This document shows positions 1 to 7,373 of a DNA stretch of 8,117 nucleotides, one piece after another. The stretch's first letter is position 1; each line of letters begins with the position of its first letter. The notes under the pieces are model-generated. The model was given only the letters and a program-made list of their open reading frames with translations. It was not told where the DNA came from and did no database searches. A program made the position numbers and the translations under genes. Source of the DNA: Anaerolineae bacterium. GTDB lineage: Bacteria > Chloroflexota > Anaerolineae > 4572-78 > J111. Location: positions 1 through 8,117 of the forward strand of contig JAGRCC010000500.1 of NCBI GenBank assembly GCA_020433785.1, written 5' to 3'.

Positions 1-63
1 TCTAATTTTTCTTCACCACGGTTTTGTGCAGAGCTACCCGTTGTAGAAGATAGGGTCAAATTA

Positions 64-91
64 TCAATTATCAATTGTCAATTATCAATTG
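64..91. repeat. Tandem heptamer repeat TCAATTR, four units
   Basis: Four head-to-tail 7-base units, TCAATTA, TCAATTG, TCAATTA, TCAATTG, lie just beyond the 3' end of the Obg gene. A degenerate fifth unit (TCAAATTA) precedes them at 56-63. Adjacent units form small imperfect palindromes (CAATT-ATC-AATTG type), so the transcript could make weak hairpins. There is no GC-rich stem with a T tract, so I do not call a terminator. The remaining bases 1-63 show no gene or other signal. Such heptamers resemble the short tandemly repeated repetitive sequences known from filamentous cyanobacteria. That comparison is by style, not by sequence search. Confidence 0.75.
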
Positions 92-97
92 CCGCTT

Positions 98-1363
98 CTA
101 CCACACCCATTCCAATTCCAGATCATCTAAGTAGACCGTATCACCAGGCTCGACGCCGGCGTCGCGGAGGGCCTGGTTGACGCCCATCCGCTCCAAAATT
201 TGATGGGCGCGGACGGCGGCCTCGTTGACATGCCAATGGGTTTGCAAGGCCAGCTCGGTGATTTTGGGGCCAGTGACCCGCCAGCCTTCGTTGCCGGCCA
301 GTTGTTCGATCTCAAAGAAGTTACGATCCGGCTCCAAGGTAAAGACCGGCACCTCTTCTTCCCACGGCTCCTCTTCAGGCAGTTCGTCCAAATAGGTAAA
401 CAGCTCGCCAATTAATTCTTTGACGCCCGCCTGCGTCACCGCCGAAATTTTGTGGGCGTGTAGCCCCAGGGCTTCGGCTTTGGCCAGAATCAACGGCCAG
501 TGCGTTTGCGCGTCCGGCAGATCGATCTTGTTCAATACGACAATCTGCGGTTTTTGGGCCAGCTTCTCGCTAAATTGGGCCAGCTCTTGGTTAATCTGCT
601 CAAAATCAGCCAGCGGATCGGGCGAGGCGCCGTTGAGCAGGTGAATTAGCAGCCGGCTGCGCTCGATGTGGCGCAAAAACTGGTGGCCCAAGCCGGCCCC
701 TTCGTGCGCCCCTTCGATTAGACCTGGAATATCGGCCATAACCAGATCGCGATGATCGAGTGTGACCACACCCAAATTGGGCTGGAGCGTAGTAAACGGA
801 TAATCGGCGATTTTGGGCTGAGCCGCGCTGACCGCCGACAGCAGGGTGCTTTTACCCGCGTTCGGCAGCCCGACCAGCCCCACATCAGCGATCAGTTTCA
901 ACTCCAGCGTCACCCATAACTCCTGGCCGGGCAAGCCTCGCTCAGCGATTTTGGGGGCCTGGTTGATCGAGCTTTTGAAGGCGGTATTGCCGCGCCCGCC
1001 GCGCCCGCCGGTAGCGATAATCGCCTGCTGGCCCGGCGCGACCAGATCGGCCAGTAGATCGCCCGTATCGGCGTTGCGAACCACGGTGCCCGGTGGAACA
1101 GTCACGATCAAATCTTCACCGTTCGCGCCGGTCATCTTTTTACCGCCGCCGTGCGCTCCGCGCTCGGCCCGGAAGTGGCTGCGATTTTTGAAGGCGATCA
1201 GGGTGTTGAGCTGCGGATCGACTTCAAAGACCACGTGGCCGCCGTCGCCGCCGTGCCCGCCGGCCGGGCCGCCGCGCGGCACATATTTCTCGCGGCGAAA
1301 AGCAACGATCCCATCGCCACCGTCGCCGCCTTTGACGTAAATTTTAGCTTCATCAAAAAACAT
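98..1363 (-). CDS. obg: GTPase Obg (CgtA/ObgE), ribosome assembly and stress GTPase
   Basis: This is an essential cytoplasmic GTPase of the Obg family. Family members bind the 50S ribosomal subunit during its maturation and are linked to the stringent response. The 421-residue protein has all three expected domains. Residues 1-158 are the glycine-rich Obg fold, opening with the diagnostic [18 protein letters not shown]. The G domain follows, with G1 GLPNAGKS (165-172), the switch I threonines (191-192), G3 DIPGL (211-215), G4 NKID (278-281) and G5 SAV (307-309). From about 335 to 421 there is a C-terminal OCT domain ending in an acidic, Trp-rich tail. Length and motifs are complete, and the start matches the conserved family N-terminus, although no strong Shine-Dalgarno stands before the ATG. 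It is the last gene of a same-strand series. The 190-base gap upstream suggests its own promoter, but I found no convincing one. Confidence 0.97.
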   Translation of the reverse strand: MFFDEAKIYVKGGDGGDGIVAFRREKYVPRGGPAGGHGGDGGHVVFEVDPQLNTLIAFKNRSHFRAERGAHGGGKKMTGANGEDLIVTVPPGTVVRNADTGDLLADLVAPGQQAIIATGGRGGRGNTAFKSSINQAPKIAERGLPGQELWVTLELKLIADVGLVGLPNAGKSTLLSAVSAAQPKIADYPFTTLQPNLGVVTLDHRDLVMADIPGLIEGAHEGAGLGHQFLRHIERSRLLIHLLNGASPDPLADFEQINQELAQFSEKLAQKPQIVVLNKIDLPDAQTHWPLILAKAEALGLHAHKISAVTQAGVKELIGELFTYLDELPEEEPWEEEVPVFTLEPDRNFFEIEQLAGNEGWRVTGPKITELALQTHWHVNEAAVRAHQILERMGVNQALRDAGVEPGDTVYLDDLELEWVW

Positions 1364-1448
1364 TGAGGTATAACTATCTCTTTTCTAGATTACTTAACAG
1401 GCCTGAAAGTTAAATCACTTAGATATTTGAGTTGGGTAAATAGTAAAT

Positions 1449-1491
1449 GGTAATTAGAGATTTAATAACCAATCACCATTCAACCATTACC
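1449..1491. repeat. Degenerate heptamer-like repeats and a weak hairpin between genes
   Basis: The 190-base gap between the Obg start and the metallo-hydrolase stop contains no ORF. Within it, 1449-1456 (GGTAATTA) can pair with 1463-1470 (TAATAACC) with one mismatch around a 6-base loop. From 1463 the plus strand reads as degenerate units TAATAAC, CAATCAC, CATTCAAC, CATTACC (7, 7, 8 and 7 bases). This recalls the cleaner heptamer arrays at 64-91 and 5004-5038. No T tract follows the hairpin, so a terminator is not supported. An 8-bp palindrome CAGGCCTG sits at 1398-1405, of unknown meaning. Confidence 0.35.
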
Positions 1492-1553
1492 TTCCGAAAT
1501 CAGGTAAGGCCAGTTTATTGTAACACATTTATTTCACCACGCCGAATGTTCAA

Positions 1554-2360
1554 TCACTCGCCTTCAATTATTCGACAATAGCGCTCGGCGGAGCGACTGA
1601 CCGCGGCTTTGGCCTCAGTCGCTATCCACAGATCCCACCAACCACCATATAATCGAGCAAATCGGTACGGGTCCACGGCCGCTACAATCCGGCGTACTGT
1701 CGCCACAGGCAGCGGGATCAAATTCGGATAGCTGTACATAAAACTGACATAGCGCCGATCCTGAACGACCTGGATAGTATCGCCGGTTAGCAAGACGCCC
1801 TGGCCATCAGCGCCGGTCCAATGCAGCACGGTCGAGCCGGGAAAGTGACCGCCGCAACGAACGAGTGTTACATCAGGGTTAAGAGGGTGGGTCTCCCCTT
1901 CCCAAAATTCAATAGCCGCGTCGGGCCGCATGACGTAGGGGCGGTTATCGGTGTGCAGATAAACCGGGACATCAAAGGCGCGGCTCCACTCAACCATCGA
2001 TGAGTAAAAATGGGGATGAGAGATAGCCATCGCCATCACCCCGCCCAGGTCATTGATGGCGGCGATGGTGGCGGGATCGATCAGGCTGATGCAATCCCAC
2101 AGCACATTGCCGTACGCCGATTGAACCAGCAACGCCCTCTGGCCAATGGCAAAGCGAGGGTCGGTCCCGATACCGGTTAAGCCCGCTTCAACTGATTTAA
2201 TCGCATTATGGCGATCATTTTGCAGCGCCTCCAACGTGGTCCACTGCTGGCCGTTCCAATTGAGGTACTGTCGTTCATCCTGGCAAATGGGGCATTCTGA
2301 GGGCGGCGCGTCGGTTGTCGCAAACTGAACCCCACAGGTTACACAAATAAAGTTAGGCAT
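1554..2360 (-). CDS. Metallo-beta-lactamase-fold hydrolase with N-terminal zinc ribbon
   Basis: A 268-residue protein joins a rubredoxin-like zinc ribbon to a metallo-beta-lactamase fold. The ribbon has C6-x2-C9 and C23-x2-C26, with the local pattern FICVTCG...PPSECPIC. The fold shows a modified metal motif, SHPHFYSSMVEW (H115, H117), in place of the classical HxHxDH. Further likely ligands are H172 in CGGHFPGS and D194 in LLTGDT, and the C-terminus contains RLYGGWW (237-242). Glyoxalase II-type and related hydrolases use this fold, but the substrate cannot be read from the sequence. The start was chosen because AAGGAGGT stands four bases before this ATG and the Cys ribbon begins at once. An in-frame ATG at 2447 would add 29 residues with no family character. 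Spacers of about 190 bases separate it from both neighbours. Confidence 0.85.
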   Translation of the reverse strand: MPNFICVTCGVQFATTDAPPSECPICQDERQYLNWNGQQWTTLEALQNDRHNAIKSVEAGLTGIGTDPRFAIGQRALLVQSAYGNVLWDCISLIDPATIAAINDLGGVMAMAISHPHFYSSMVEWSRAFDVPVYLHTDNRPYVMRPDAAIEFWEGETHPLNPDVTLVRCGGHFPGSTVLHWTGADGQGVLLTGDTIQVVQDRRYVSFMYSYPNLIPLPVATVRRIVAAVDPYRFARLYGGWWDLWIATEAKAAVSRSAERYCRIIEGE

Positions 2361-2364
2361 AGCC

Positions 2365-2372
2365 ACCTCCTT
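2365..2372 (-). promoter_or_regulatory. Shine-Dalgarno fixing the start of the metallo-hydrolase
   Basis: Read on the minus strand this is AAGGAGGT followed by GGCT and ATG, a near-perfect anti-16S match. It sits 4 bases from the start codon, or 5 if counted from AGGAGG. It supports the ATG at 2358-2360 over the longer in-frame start at 2447. The rest of the 187-base gap up to 2547 has no gene. It holds a 10-bp palindrome CCAATATTGG at 2444-2453 that could be a protein-binding site, and only a weak promoter-like pair (TTGGTA-17-TAATCT on the minus strand). Confidence 0.85.
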
Positions 2373-2547
2373 GGGTTGGCAATGGATAACTATTAACGTG
2401 GCTGGCGCCTTGACTTTGAGATTAAGGTCCGCCACTCTGTCTACCAATATTGGCGAGATTTTACCTTGATTTGAGAGGGAAGTCTATCTTAGGTGCTGCA
2501 TGTAAACCTCAGAACGGGGTTAAATGCCCTGTGGGGGGTGAAATTCG

Positions 2548-4749
2548 TTATTTCTTGGTCGACAGTTCGTCCTTAAAATGGCGCAATGCGACTTTGGCCG
2601 ACTCTACCGCTTCATGCTCCGGTGCGTCAGGTCGATAGGCCGCTATTTCAGCCAGATCGGTCAGTTGGGCAAACGCCGGGGACGTGCCGGCGCGGCGGGT
2701 ATATTCGCTCATCGTCTCCGCCGCCTCACGGCCCTGCACCCGGCGACGACGAGCCAGCAGCCGTATGGCCTGCCGGTAGAGCTTGAGGATCAGCCGCCGC
2801 GTCGTCGACTGATCGGTCAAGGTGCTGTACGGGGAACCAGATCGCCCGAACCAGGGCCATTGCCAGCGCCGTGCTAAAAATAGCCCCAAGGCAACCAACC
2901 CCACCAACAAAACCACCACCAGCAGCGATCCCAACATCGATAGACCGGCCGCGCCGGCCGCCAACGCCCTGAACGGCGCCTCGATGCCGGTCAGGCGGCT
3001 CAGCAGTTGGCCGTTGTTCGAGAAAATCCAGTTCTGGACCGGCGTGGGATAGGGCTGCGGCGTCCAACCCGGCGTGGGATCGAACGGCACCCAACCGACC
3101 TCCGGGAAATAAATTTCGACCCAGGCGTGGGCGTCGCTAAAGCGAACTTCATAGTAGCCGGTGATGGCGTTGTACTGGCCGGCCCCGTAACCGGAGACCA
3201 ATCGGGCCGGAATACCCAAGCTGCGGGCCATCACCACCAGCGCGGTGGCGTACTGCTCACAAACGCCTTCCTGATCTTCAAACAGAAACGTATCGACCAC
3301 CTCAGCCCCGGCGGGGTGCGGCGGCGGAAAAAAGTTGTAGGGATAGTCGGCCAGCAGGTGATCGGTCAGGGCTTGGACTTGGTCGAAGGGATTATCGTAC
3401 GGCGTGGCCAGGCTGCGTGCTAGACGGCGAACGCGATCGGAGATGTTGTCGGGCAACTGCAAGTAGCGCTCGGCGACGTCAGACGAGTAAGGACCGGCGG
3501 GCAGTTTGCGCAGCCGAGTGGGATCGAAATCGGGCCGGTAGGAGACCACGCTGTAGGTCAAGCCGGCCTTGAGGCTCTCCGGCACACGCAGGCCGTCGCC
3601 GGCATCGAGCGACAGCCGTTCGGCGGCAATAAAAATTTCGGCGGGCCGGTAGGCCGCGAAGATCAGGTTGGGCTGATCGCGCACGATGGTATAAGTTTGC
3701 ACGATCTGCTGATCGGTCTGCCACGCTTCGGGCGACTCATCGTCGATATCGAACACGGCTTTGACGTGGCGGGGCGTGCCCCTCGACTCAGTGAGGATAC
3801 GGCTGCCGTCGGGCTGAACATCGCCCCACAGCGTCTGAGACTCCGGCGAGCCGAGCGGCGCGGGCAGTTCGTAGTAGACCCCCCGATTGGTCAGTTCGGT
3901 TAGCGTGGTCTCATTCTGACGCCAACTGAAGCCGTCGTAGAAATCGTAGCTGTGGCTGCGCCAGTAGCTGCGGCTGGGGCTGCGCACGTACATCACCATT
4001 TGATCGCTCAGGCCGCCACGATAGCGTAAATCCAAAGTGGTATCGAAGCCATAATAGTAGTCGCTGCGACCGTCGCTCCAACCGTTGACTTGCACCAGCG
4101 GCACGCCAGGGTTGATAATTTCGGCGGAGACGCCTCCTCGCAGCGGCAGGTTAAGGGTGAAAGGTGGCACCAGCGGTCGATTGGCAAAGCGGGGCGTTAG
4201 GAGAAAAACCACTACCAGGGCGACCAAAACCAACGCTCCAAAGCCGAACCCAAACAATGTTATTGGACGGTATTTGGATCGGGGTTGAGAATGTTGGGGT
4301 TGATGGGGTTGAGTCTTAACGCGAGCGGTTTTCAAGCCACCGGCCCGATCGGCTAGAAAGAAGGCCGTTAGCACCAAAACGGTGAAGATGATCAGATAAA
4401 TGGCCAGTTCAGTGGTGCGGCTCAGTGACGCGGCCACGTATAGGATAGCCAGACTGTGGATCAAGGTGTTGAATAGGTTGGCGCGATAGCGCAGATCGAA
4501 GCTGGTAATGGCCTGGGCAAAGACGGCAAATTGGGCCTGCGGTACGGTCGCGCCGATCACCAGGCCCACCAACAGCCAGCATAACGCCAAATGAATGGCG
4601 ACAAACATAATTGCCCGCACGGCTTGGTTTGGTTTGGTCAGCGTGCGATAGCTATACCAGTGCCCCATCCCGATCACGACGCCGGCCAGAATCACATATG
4701 GCCACAACCCGGCGTGAACCCGCCCCAATGCCACCAATGGAATAAGCAT
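2548..4749 (-). CDS. Membrane-bound TgpA-type transglutaminase-like protein (DUF3488, transglutaminase core, DUF4129)
   Basis: An integral membrane protein with an extracytoplasmic transglutaminase-like (papain-fold) domain, 733 residues from this ATG. The N-terminal part has about five hydrophobic segments (roughly 1-30, 45-68, 92-109, 114-133, 163-185). A long extracytoplasmic region of DUF3488/TgpA style follows. The catalytic core carries C497 in [11 protein letters not shown]541 in [12 protein letters not shown] and D557 in PFDPTPGW. A final membrane helix (about 595-625) leads to a basic cytoplasmic tail with DUF4129 character (about 645-733). All three catalytic residues are present, so it is probably an active cysteine protease or transamidase. 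The substrate is unknown; cell-envelope maturation is the usual guess. The reading frame stays open upstream of this ATG to 4866 and encodes a convincing N-terminal extension ([20 protein letters not shown]), so the true start is probably at 4827 with an ATT codon. That would give 759 residues. Confidence 0.9.
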   Translation of the reverse strand: MLIPLVALGRVHAGLWPYVILAGVVIGMGHWYSYRTLTKPNQAVRAIMFVAIHLALCWLLVGLVIGATVPQAQFAVFAQAITSFDLRYRANLFNTLIHSLAILYVAASLSRTTELAIYLIIFTVLVLTAFFLADRAGGLKTARVKTQPHQPQHSQPRSKYRPITLFGFGFGALVLVALVVVFLLTPRFANRPLVPPFTLNLPLRGGVSAEIINPGVPLVQVNGWSDGRSDYYYGFDTTLDLRYRGGLSDQMVMYVRSPSRSYWRSHSYDFYDGFSWRQNETTLTELTNRGVYYELPAPLGSPESQTLWGDVQPDGSRILTESRGTPRHVKAVFDIDDESPEAWQTDQQIVQTYTIVRDQPNLIFAAYRPAEIFIAAERLSLDAGDGLRVPESLKAGLTYSVVSYRPDFDPTRLRKLPAGPYSSDVAERYLQLPDNISDRVRRLARSLATPYDNPFDQVQALTDHLLADYPYNFFPPPHPAGAEVVDTFLFEDQEGVCEQYATALVVMARSLGIPARLVSGYGAGQYNAITGYYEVRFSDAHAWVEIYFPEVGWVPFDPTPGWTPQPYPTPVQNWIFSNNGQLLSRLTGIEAPFRALAAGAAGLSMLGSLLVVVLLVGLVALGLFLARRWQWPWFGRSGSPYSTLTDQSTTRRLILKLYRQAIRLLARRRRVQGREAAETMSEYTRRAGTSPAFAQLTDLAEIAAYRPDAPEHEAVESAKVALRHFKDELSTKK

Positions 4750-4824
4750 CGCTGCTAGGACGACGTAACGTAGGGTCAGCGACTCTTCCGGTTCCTTAAC
4801 AGATTTACGTCTCAGGCGAGCGAG

Positions 4825-4841
4825 AATTTTGGCGGCTCCTT
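4825..4841 (-). promoter_or_regulatory. Shine-Dalgarno before a probable ATT start codon of the transglutaminase
   Basis: On the minus strand AAGGAG (4841-4836) is followed by 8 bases and then ATT (4827-4825), in frame with the transglutaminase and 26 codons before its first ATG. The stop-free stretch runs up to a TAA at 4869-4867 and contains no ATG, GTG or TTG. The ATG at 4749 has no Shine-Dalgarno and falls inside the first membrane helix. ATT is a rare but known initiator (infC in Escherichia coli). The alternative is that the original start was lost by mutation or base-calling error here. Confidence 0.55.
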
Positions 4842-4860
4842 GGTAAATGGATGGGTAGAT

Positions 4861-4910
4861 GGTTGGTTAGTTAGTTAGTTAGTTAGTTGGTTGGTTGGTT
4901 GGTTGGTTGG
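4861..4910. repeat. Tetranucleotide repeat tract GGTT/AGTT, 12.5 units
   Basis: The plus strand reads GGTT twice, AGTT five times, GGTT five times and a final GG. More diffuse GGTT/TAGTTGG-rich sequence continues to about 4960. The tract begins 20 bases upstream (minus strand) of the Shine-Dalgarno for the transglutaminase, in the 5' leader or promoter region. Tracts of this kind change length by replication slippage and can alter promoter spacing. Whether that happens here cannot be seen from one sequence. Confidence 0.85.
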
Positions 4911-5003
4911 ATAGTGTGTTGGTTGGTTTAGGTAGTCGGCTAGTTGGCGAGATAGTTGGTGGGCCGTGGATTTGTTGGTACCGGCGGACTCTTTGGGTCG
5001 TAA

Positions 5004-5038
5004 GCTATCAGCTAACTGCTAACTGCTACCGGCTATCA
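5004..5038. repeat. Tandem heptamer repeat GCTANNN, five units
   Basis: Five consecutive 7-base units GCTATCA, GCTAACT, GCTAACT, GCTACCG, GCTATCA are followed by a partial GCTTA. The last unit supplies the TGA stop codon of the acetyltransferase gene, so the array abuts its coding end exactly. It is the same unit length as the array at 64-91 but a different sequence. This suggests a general intergenic expansion habit in this genome rather than one specific element. Confidence 0.75.
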
Positions 5039-5587
5039 GCTTACCCGCTTAGCCATGAGGATATCAGGTTTGCCCAAGCCATTGGCGTCCGGGATCACGC
5101 CCACGATGACGTAGCCCTGCTTTTGGTAGAACTCATACGGATGCCGGCGTAGGTTCTCAATCCGGGCCAGATGGTCGATGACATTCGGATACAAATCCGT
5201 GCCGGCTAGGGTCGTCATATCGGCTTGATCGTCCGAACCCAAATAAACGGTCAAGCCACCTCGTTCCCGCACCTGTTGTTCAAGATCAGCGACCAATGCC
5301 TGGCCGATACCTTGCCCTTGAAAATCCGGGTGGACCACTAACGGATGTAATTCCCAGGCGTGGCCATCATAGCCGCTGATTCCGCCAATCCACCCTAAAA
5401 CCCGCCCTTGATCATCGACGGCGACGCGGCTAATCTTGTCCGGCTGCATCGCCTCTTGCACTTCCTGCCGGGCCGCCTCTAAATCCGGCCAGGCGTCGGG
5501 CCAGTGGGTCTTAAATCCGGCAACCAACAACTGGGCCGCTTGTTTAATGAAATCTTCGTTATCAGTTGTTAAGTCAATGATCTGCAT
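5036..5587 (-). CDS. GNAT acetyltransferase, aminoglycoside 6'-N-acetyltransferase-like
   Basis: A 183-residue cytoplasmic N-acetyltransferase of the GNAT fold, predicted to move an acetyl group from acetyl-CoA to an amine. The acetyl-CoA loop is visible as HPDFQGQGIGQAL (86-98), with the Q/R-x-x-G-x-G/A motif at 90-95. It is preceded by the strand WELHPLVV (78-85). The second half, with YLGSDD (115-120), LYPN (132-135), HPYEFYQKQGYVIVG (149-163) and DANGLGKPDI (167-176), recalls proteins annotated as AAC(6')-type aminoglycoside acetyltransferases. That assignment is from memory of the family; the real substrate may be something else, and resistance is not implied. The gene lies 7 bases after the stop of the preceding acetyltransferase, so it is almost certainly cotranscribed. 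Its ATG has only a weak Shine-Dalgarno, so translation may be coupled. Confidence 0.88.
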   Translation of the reverse strand: MQIIDLTTDNEDFIKQAAQLLVAGFKTHWPDAWPDLEAARQEVQEAMQPDKISRVAVDDQGRVLGWIGGISGYDGHAWELHPLVVHPDFQGQGIGQALVADLEQQVRERGGLTVYLGSDDQADMTTLAGTDLYPNVIDHLARIENLRRHPYEFYQKQGYVIVGVIPDANGLGKPDILMAKRVS

Positions 5588-5594
5588 AAATGAG

Positions 5595-6083
5595 TTAACC
5601 GGCCAACCACTTGTACATTACCAACGCATCGACAAACCCGTGCGACTTATGATTAAAGGCTCTCGGCACTCGCCCCACAACCTGAAAGCCGAGCTTCTGC
5701 CACAGATTGACAGCGACCTCGTTGGCAGCTACCACCAGATTGAACTGCATCGCTTTATAACCGAGTTCAACCGCCACCTGTTGCGAATGGAGACACATCG
5801 CCGTGGCCAGCCCGCGATCTCTGGCGGCGGGCGAAACCATATAGCCGCAGTTACACACGTGCGAGCCTAAACCGGGCTGGTTCTTCTTGATGTAGTACGT
5901 CCCGACAATTTGCTCCTCTGCTTCGACCACGAAAGTTTTGTGCGGTTGTTCCATCCAGATTTGATAGGCTTGCTGGTGTGTCGTGTCGGGCGGATACGGA
6001 TAGGTCTCACCGACCGAGACGATCTCGTGGAAGATGGGCCAGATCGCCTCGAAATCTGCGGTTGTGGCTTCTCTAATTTTCAT
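5595..6083 (-). CDS. GNAT family N-acetyltransferase
   Basis: A 162-residue GNAT-fold acetyltransferase. The N-terminal strand MKIREATTADFEAIWPIF is typical of the family. The acetyl-CoA pyrophosphate loop is R88-x-x-G91-x-A93 in AARDRGLATA, and the later motif has N121 and LWQKLGFQVVGRVP (127-140). The pattern resembles the broad group that includes phosphinothricin-type and YhhY-like enzymes, but the substrate is not evident. Its ATG follows the stop of the MetE-like gene after a single base (TGA-G-ATG on the minus strand), which indicates translational coupling within one operon. It is not a close copy of the other acetyltransferase next to it, so a recent tandem duplication is unlikely. 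Confidence 0.9.
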   Translation of the reverse strand: MKIREATTADFEAIWPIFHEIVSVGETYPYPPDTTHQQAYQIWMEQPHKTFVVEAEEQIVGTYYIKKNQPGLGSHVCNCGYMVSPAARDRGLATAMCLHSQQVAVELGYKAMQFNLVVAANEVAVNLWQKLGFQVVGRVPRAFNHKSHGFVDALVMYKWLAG

Positions 6084-6084
6084 C

Positions 6085-7152
6085 TCACGCTACGGCGAGT
6101 TGAGCCATATAATCCAGCAACTGTTCCGCCGCCGCCGGGGTGCGCCGGCCCAAGCCGCACGAGCAAGCCACATCGACCGGCTCACCGCGCGCCGTTTCGA
6201 TGGTGTTGAGGAGGGCTTGGTTGTCGGCCAAGGTGTGCTTTTCATGGACAAAGCCGGCAATGAAGCGACCGCCCTCCGGCAGATGAACGCCCTCGAGCGG
6301 GGCATAGTAAGCTGGGTCCAGCGTCGGGGGGACGGCTCCCTCGGCCAAGGGGTAATGGATATACTGTAAACGATGCTGCTCCGGCCAGCCGTCGACCAGC
6401 CGGTTGGAGAAGTCGACCATCGGAGTTAAGGAGTCGACGTGGTTGAGCGCCTGGTTGTGGAAATCGCCCAGACAGAGATGGATGCCAATCTGCGCGCCGG
6501 CCTCGATTTTGCTTAACAAATCGTAAATCGGAGCCAGAGCTAACAGATCGATCATATCCGGGAAGTGATAGGCGGCGAACAGCTCCGGCGGAACCTCGAT
6601 CTGAATGAGCACATCATCGCCGACGGCCTGTAACGCAGCATTGGCTTCACGGGCCAGCACGGTGTTAAACATCTCGCGGTACCGCATCCCTTCTTGCGGG
6701 CTGGCAAAGACAAAGCCCAGCGCCGAGCCGGTGGGAATACCCATCTGAAATTTGAGGCCGGGCAGATCGTATTCTTGGCGCAACTGTTTAAATATCTCGT
6801 AACTTTCCCGAAAGTAGCCATCATACCCAAACTCAACTCGATCCGCCATCTCTTCCAATGGATGCAGCGCTTCGAGGTGTTGAAAGCTGTTATAATCGGC
6901 CGGCATGCCGTCTGCGCCGCGCACCGGCTCGCGCACGACGCGCCAATTTTCGGTATCGGCCGTCATCTTTTCGAAAGCCAGATTGACCCAACTACTGCGT
7001 AAACCTTTGGGAAAGACCGGCGTCTTCTCCCCAACCTCGCCATCCGGCAGGCTGAACAATCGAGGACCAAGCGCGGTCAGCGCCCGGCGCATACAAGCTT
7101 CTTCATTGTCAAACGGCATACTACCCACCAGCAAGACTGATCGTGTTGTCAC
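6085..7152 (-). CDS. Stand-alone MetE/UROD-superfamily protein, probable zinc-dependent methyltransferase-like
   Basis: A 355-residue cytoplasmic protein resembling the UROD/MetE-like superfamily of TIM barrels. It opens with SVLLVGSMPF and has DGEVGE at 37-42. Zinc-site signatures match those of cobalamin-independent methionine synthase: H225-x-C227 in GIHLCLGDF, and C332 in SCGLGRR near the C-terminus, comparable to CGLKTR in MetE. It is less than half the length of MetE (about 750 residues), so it is a single barrel without the MetE N-terminal half. A thiol methyl transfer role is inferred; the methyl donor and acceptor are unknown. The GTG start at 7152 was chosen because CGGAG precedes it by 6 bases and the conserved sequence starts directly after. 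An upstream in-frame ATG at 7287 would add 45 unlikely residues. It is the first gene of a tight three-gene operon with two acetyltransferases. Confidence 0.78.
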   Translation of the reverse strand: MTTRSVLLVGSMPFDNEEACMRRALTALGPRLFSLPDGEVGEKTPVFPKGLRSSWVNLAFEKMTADTENWRVVREPVRGADGMPADYNSFQHLEALHPLEEMADRVEFGYDGYFRESYEIFKQLRQEYDLPGLKFQMGIPTGSALGFVFASPQEGMRYREMFNTVLAREANAALQAVGDDVLIQIEVPPELFAAYHFPDMIDLLALAPIYDLLSKIEAGAQIGIHLCLGDFHNQALNHVDSLTPMVDFSNRLVDGWPEQHRLQYIHYPLAEGAVPPTLDPAYYAPLEGVHLPEGGRFIAGFVHEKHTLADNQALLNTIETARGEPVDVACSCGLGRRTPAAAEQLLDYMAQLAVA

Positions 7153-7158
7153 GGTTAT

Positions 7159-7163
7159 CTCCG
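7159..7163 (-). promoter_or_regulatory. Shine-Dalgarno fixing the GTG start of the MetE-like gene
   Basis: Minus-strand CGGAG stands 6 bases before GTG (7152-7150). The codons upstream of the GTG are AT-rich, have no family character and pass through the presumed promoter, so the longer ORF from 7287 is not believed. Confidence 0.7.
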
Positions 7164-7194
7164 ATTTTTTGTCTGATCCGTACAAGGTTAAGGT

Positions 7195-7221
7195 TTTATA
7201 AAGGTACCACAAAGCCAACGA
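7195..7221 (-). promoter_or_regulatory. Candidate sigma-70-type promoter for the MetE-like/acetyltransferase operon
   Basis: A minus-strand TATAAA (7200-7195) matches the -10 consensus at five of six positions and would start the transcript about 35 bases before the Shine-Dalgarno. The best -35 is poor: TCGTTG at 15-base spacing (7221-7216). Two direct copies of CGGTCAC, at 7281-7287 and 7303-7309 (22 bp apart, the first inside the palindrome GTGAC-G-GTCAC), lie upstream. They could be an activator site. Confidence 0.3.
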
Positions 7222-7344
7222 TTTTTCAACAAAATTGGGCAGGAGCGAAGGCTGAGGCGAAGTAAAAAATCCAAAAGTGACGGTCACCTAGCTTGGAGTC
7301 GCCGGTCACATCGAGGCTTAAGCCTTTTTCTAAAAAATTCCCTC

Positions 7345-7373
7345 TTGACAAAATCAGCGATCCATGTTAACCT
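7345..7373 (+). promoter_or_regulatory. Sigma-70-type promoter for the small lipoprotein
   Basis: A perfect TTGACA (7345-7350) is followed by a 17-base spacer and TAACCT (7368-7373), a weak -10 with three of six consensus positions. Transcription would start near 7380, about 50 bases before the ATG at 7429. The -10 lies inside the first palindrome of the operator. A bound protein would therefore block polymerase, or, given the poor -10, an activator might be needed. Confidence 0.5.

Noticed and set aside
846..1340. Plus-strand ORF of 164 codons opposite the Obg gene
   Set aside because: Its Pro/Arg/Ser-rich translation is the mirror of the Obg glycine-rich domain and G domain in a GC-rich frame. 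It has no Shine-Dalgarno and no recognisable domain.
2361..2447. Longer N-terminus of the metallo-hydrolase starting at 2447
   Set aside because: The 29 extra residues have no family character, while a near-perfect Shine-Dalgarno stands before the internal ATG at 2360.
3007..3423. Plus-strand ORF of 138 codons opposite the transglutaminase
   Set aside because: It lies wholly inside a well-supported gene on the other strand and shows no domain or signal of its own.
5036..5587. Acquired antibiotic-resistance gene
   Set aside because: The protein is only AAC(6')-like by partial motif resemblance. No integron, insertion sequence or composition change surrounds it, and it sits inside a chromosomal operon.
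7153..7287. Longer N-terminus of the MetE-like protein starting at 7287
   Set aside because: The extra 45 residues are low in character and run through a probable promoter. The GTG at 7152 has a well-spaced Shine-Dalgarno and begins at the conserved sequence.
7314..7325. AGGCTTAAGCCT palindrome followed by a T run as a terminator
   Set aside because: The real stem is only four base pairs with a TTAA loop, and no plus-strand gene ends just upstream.
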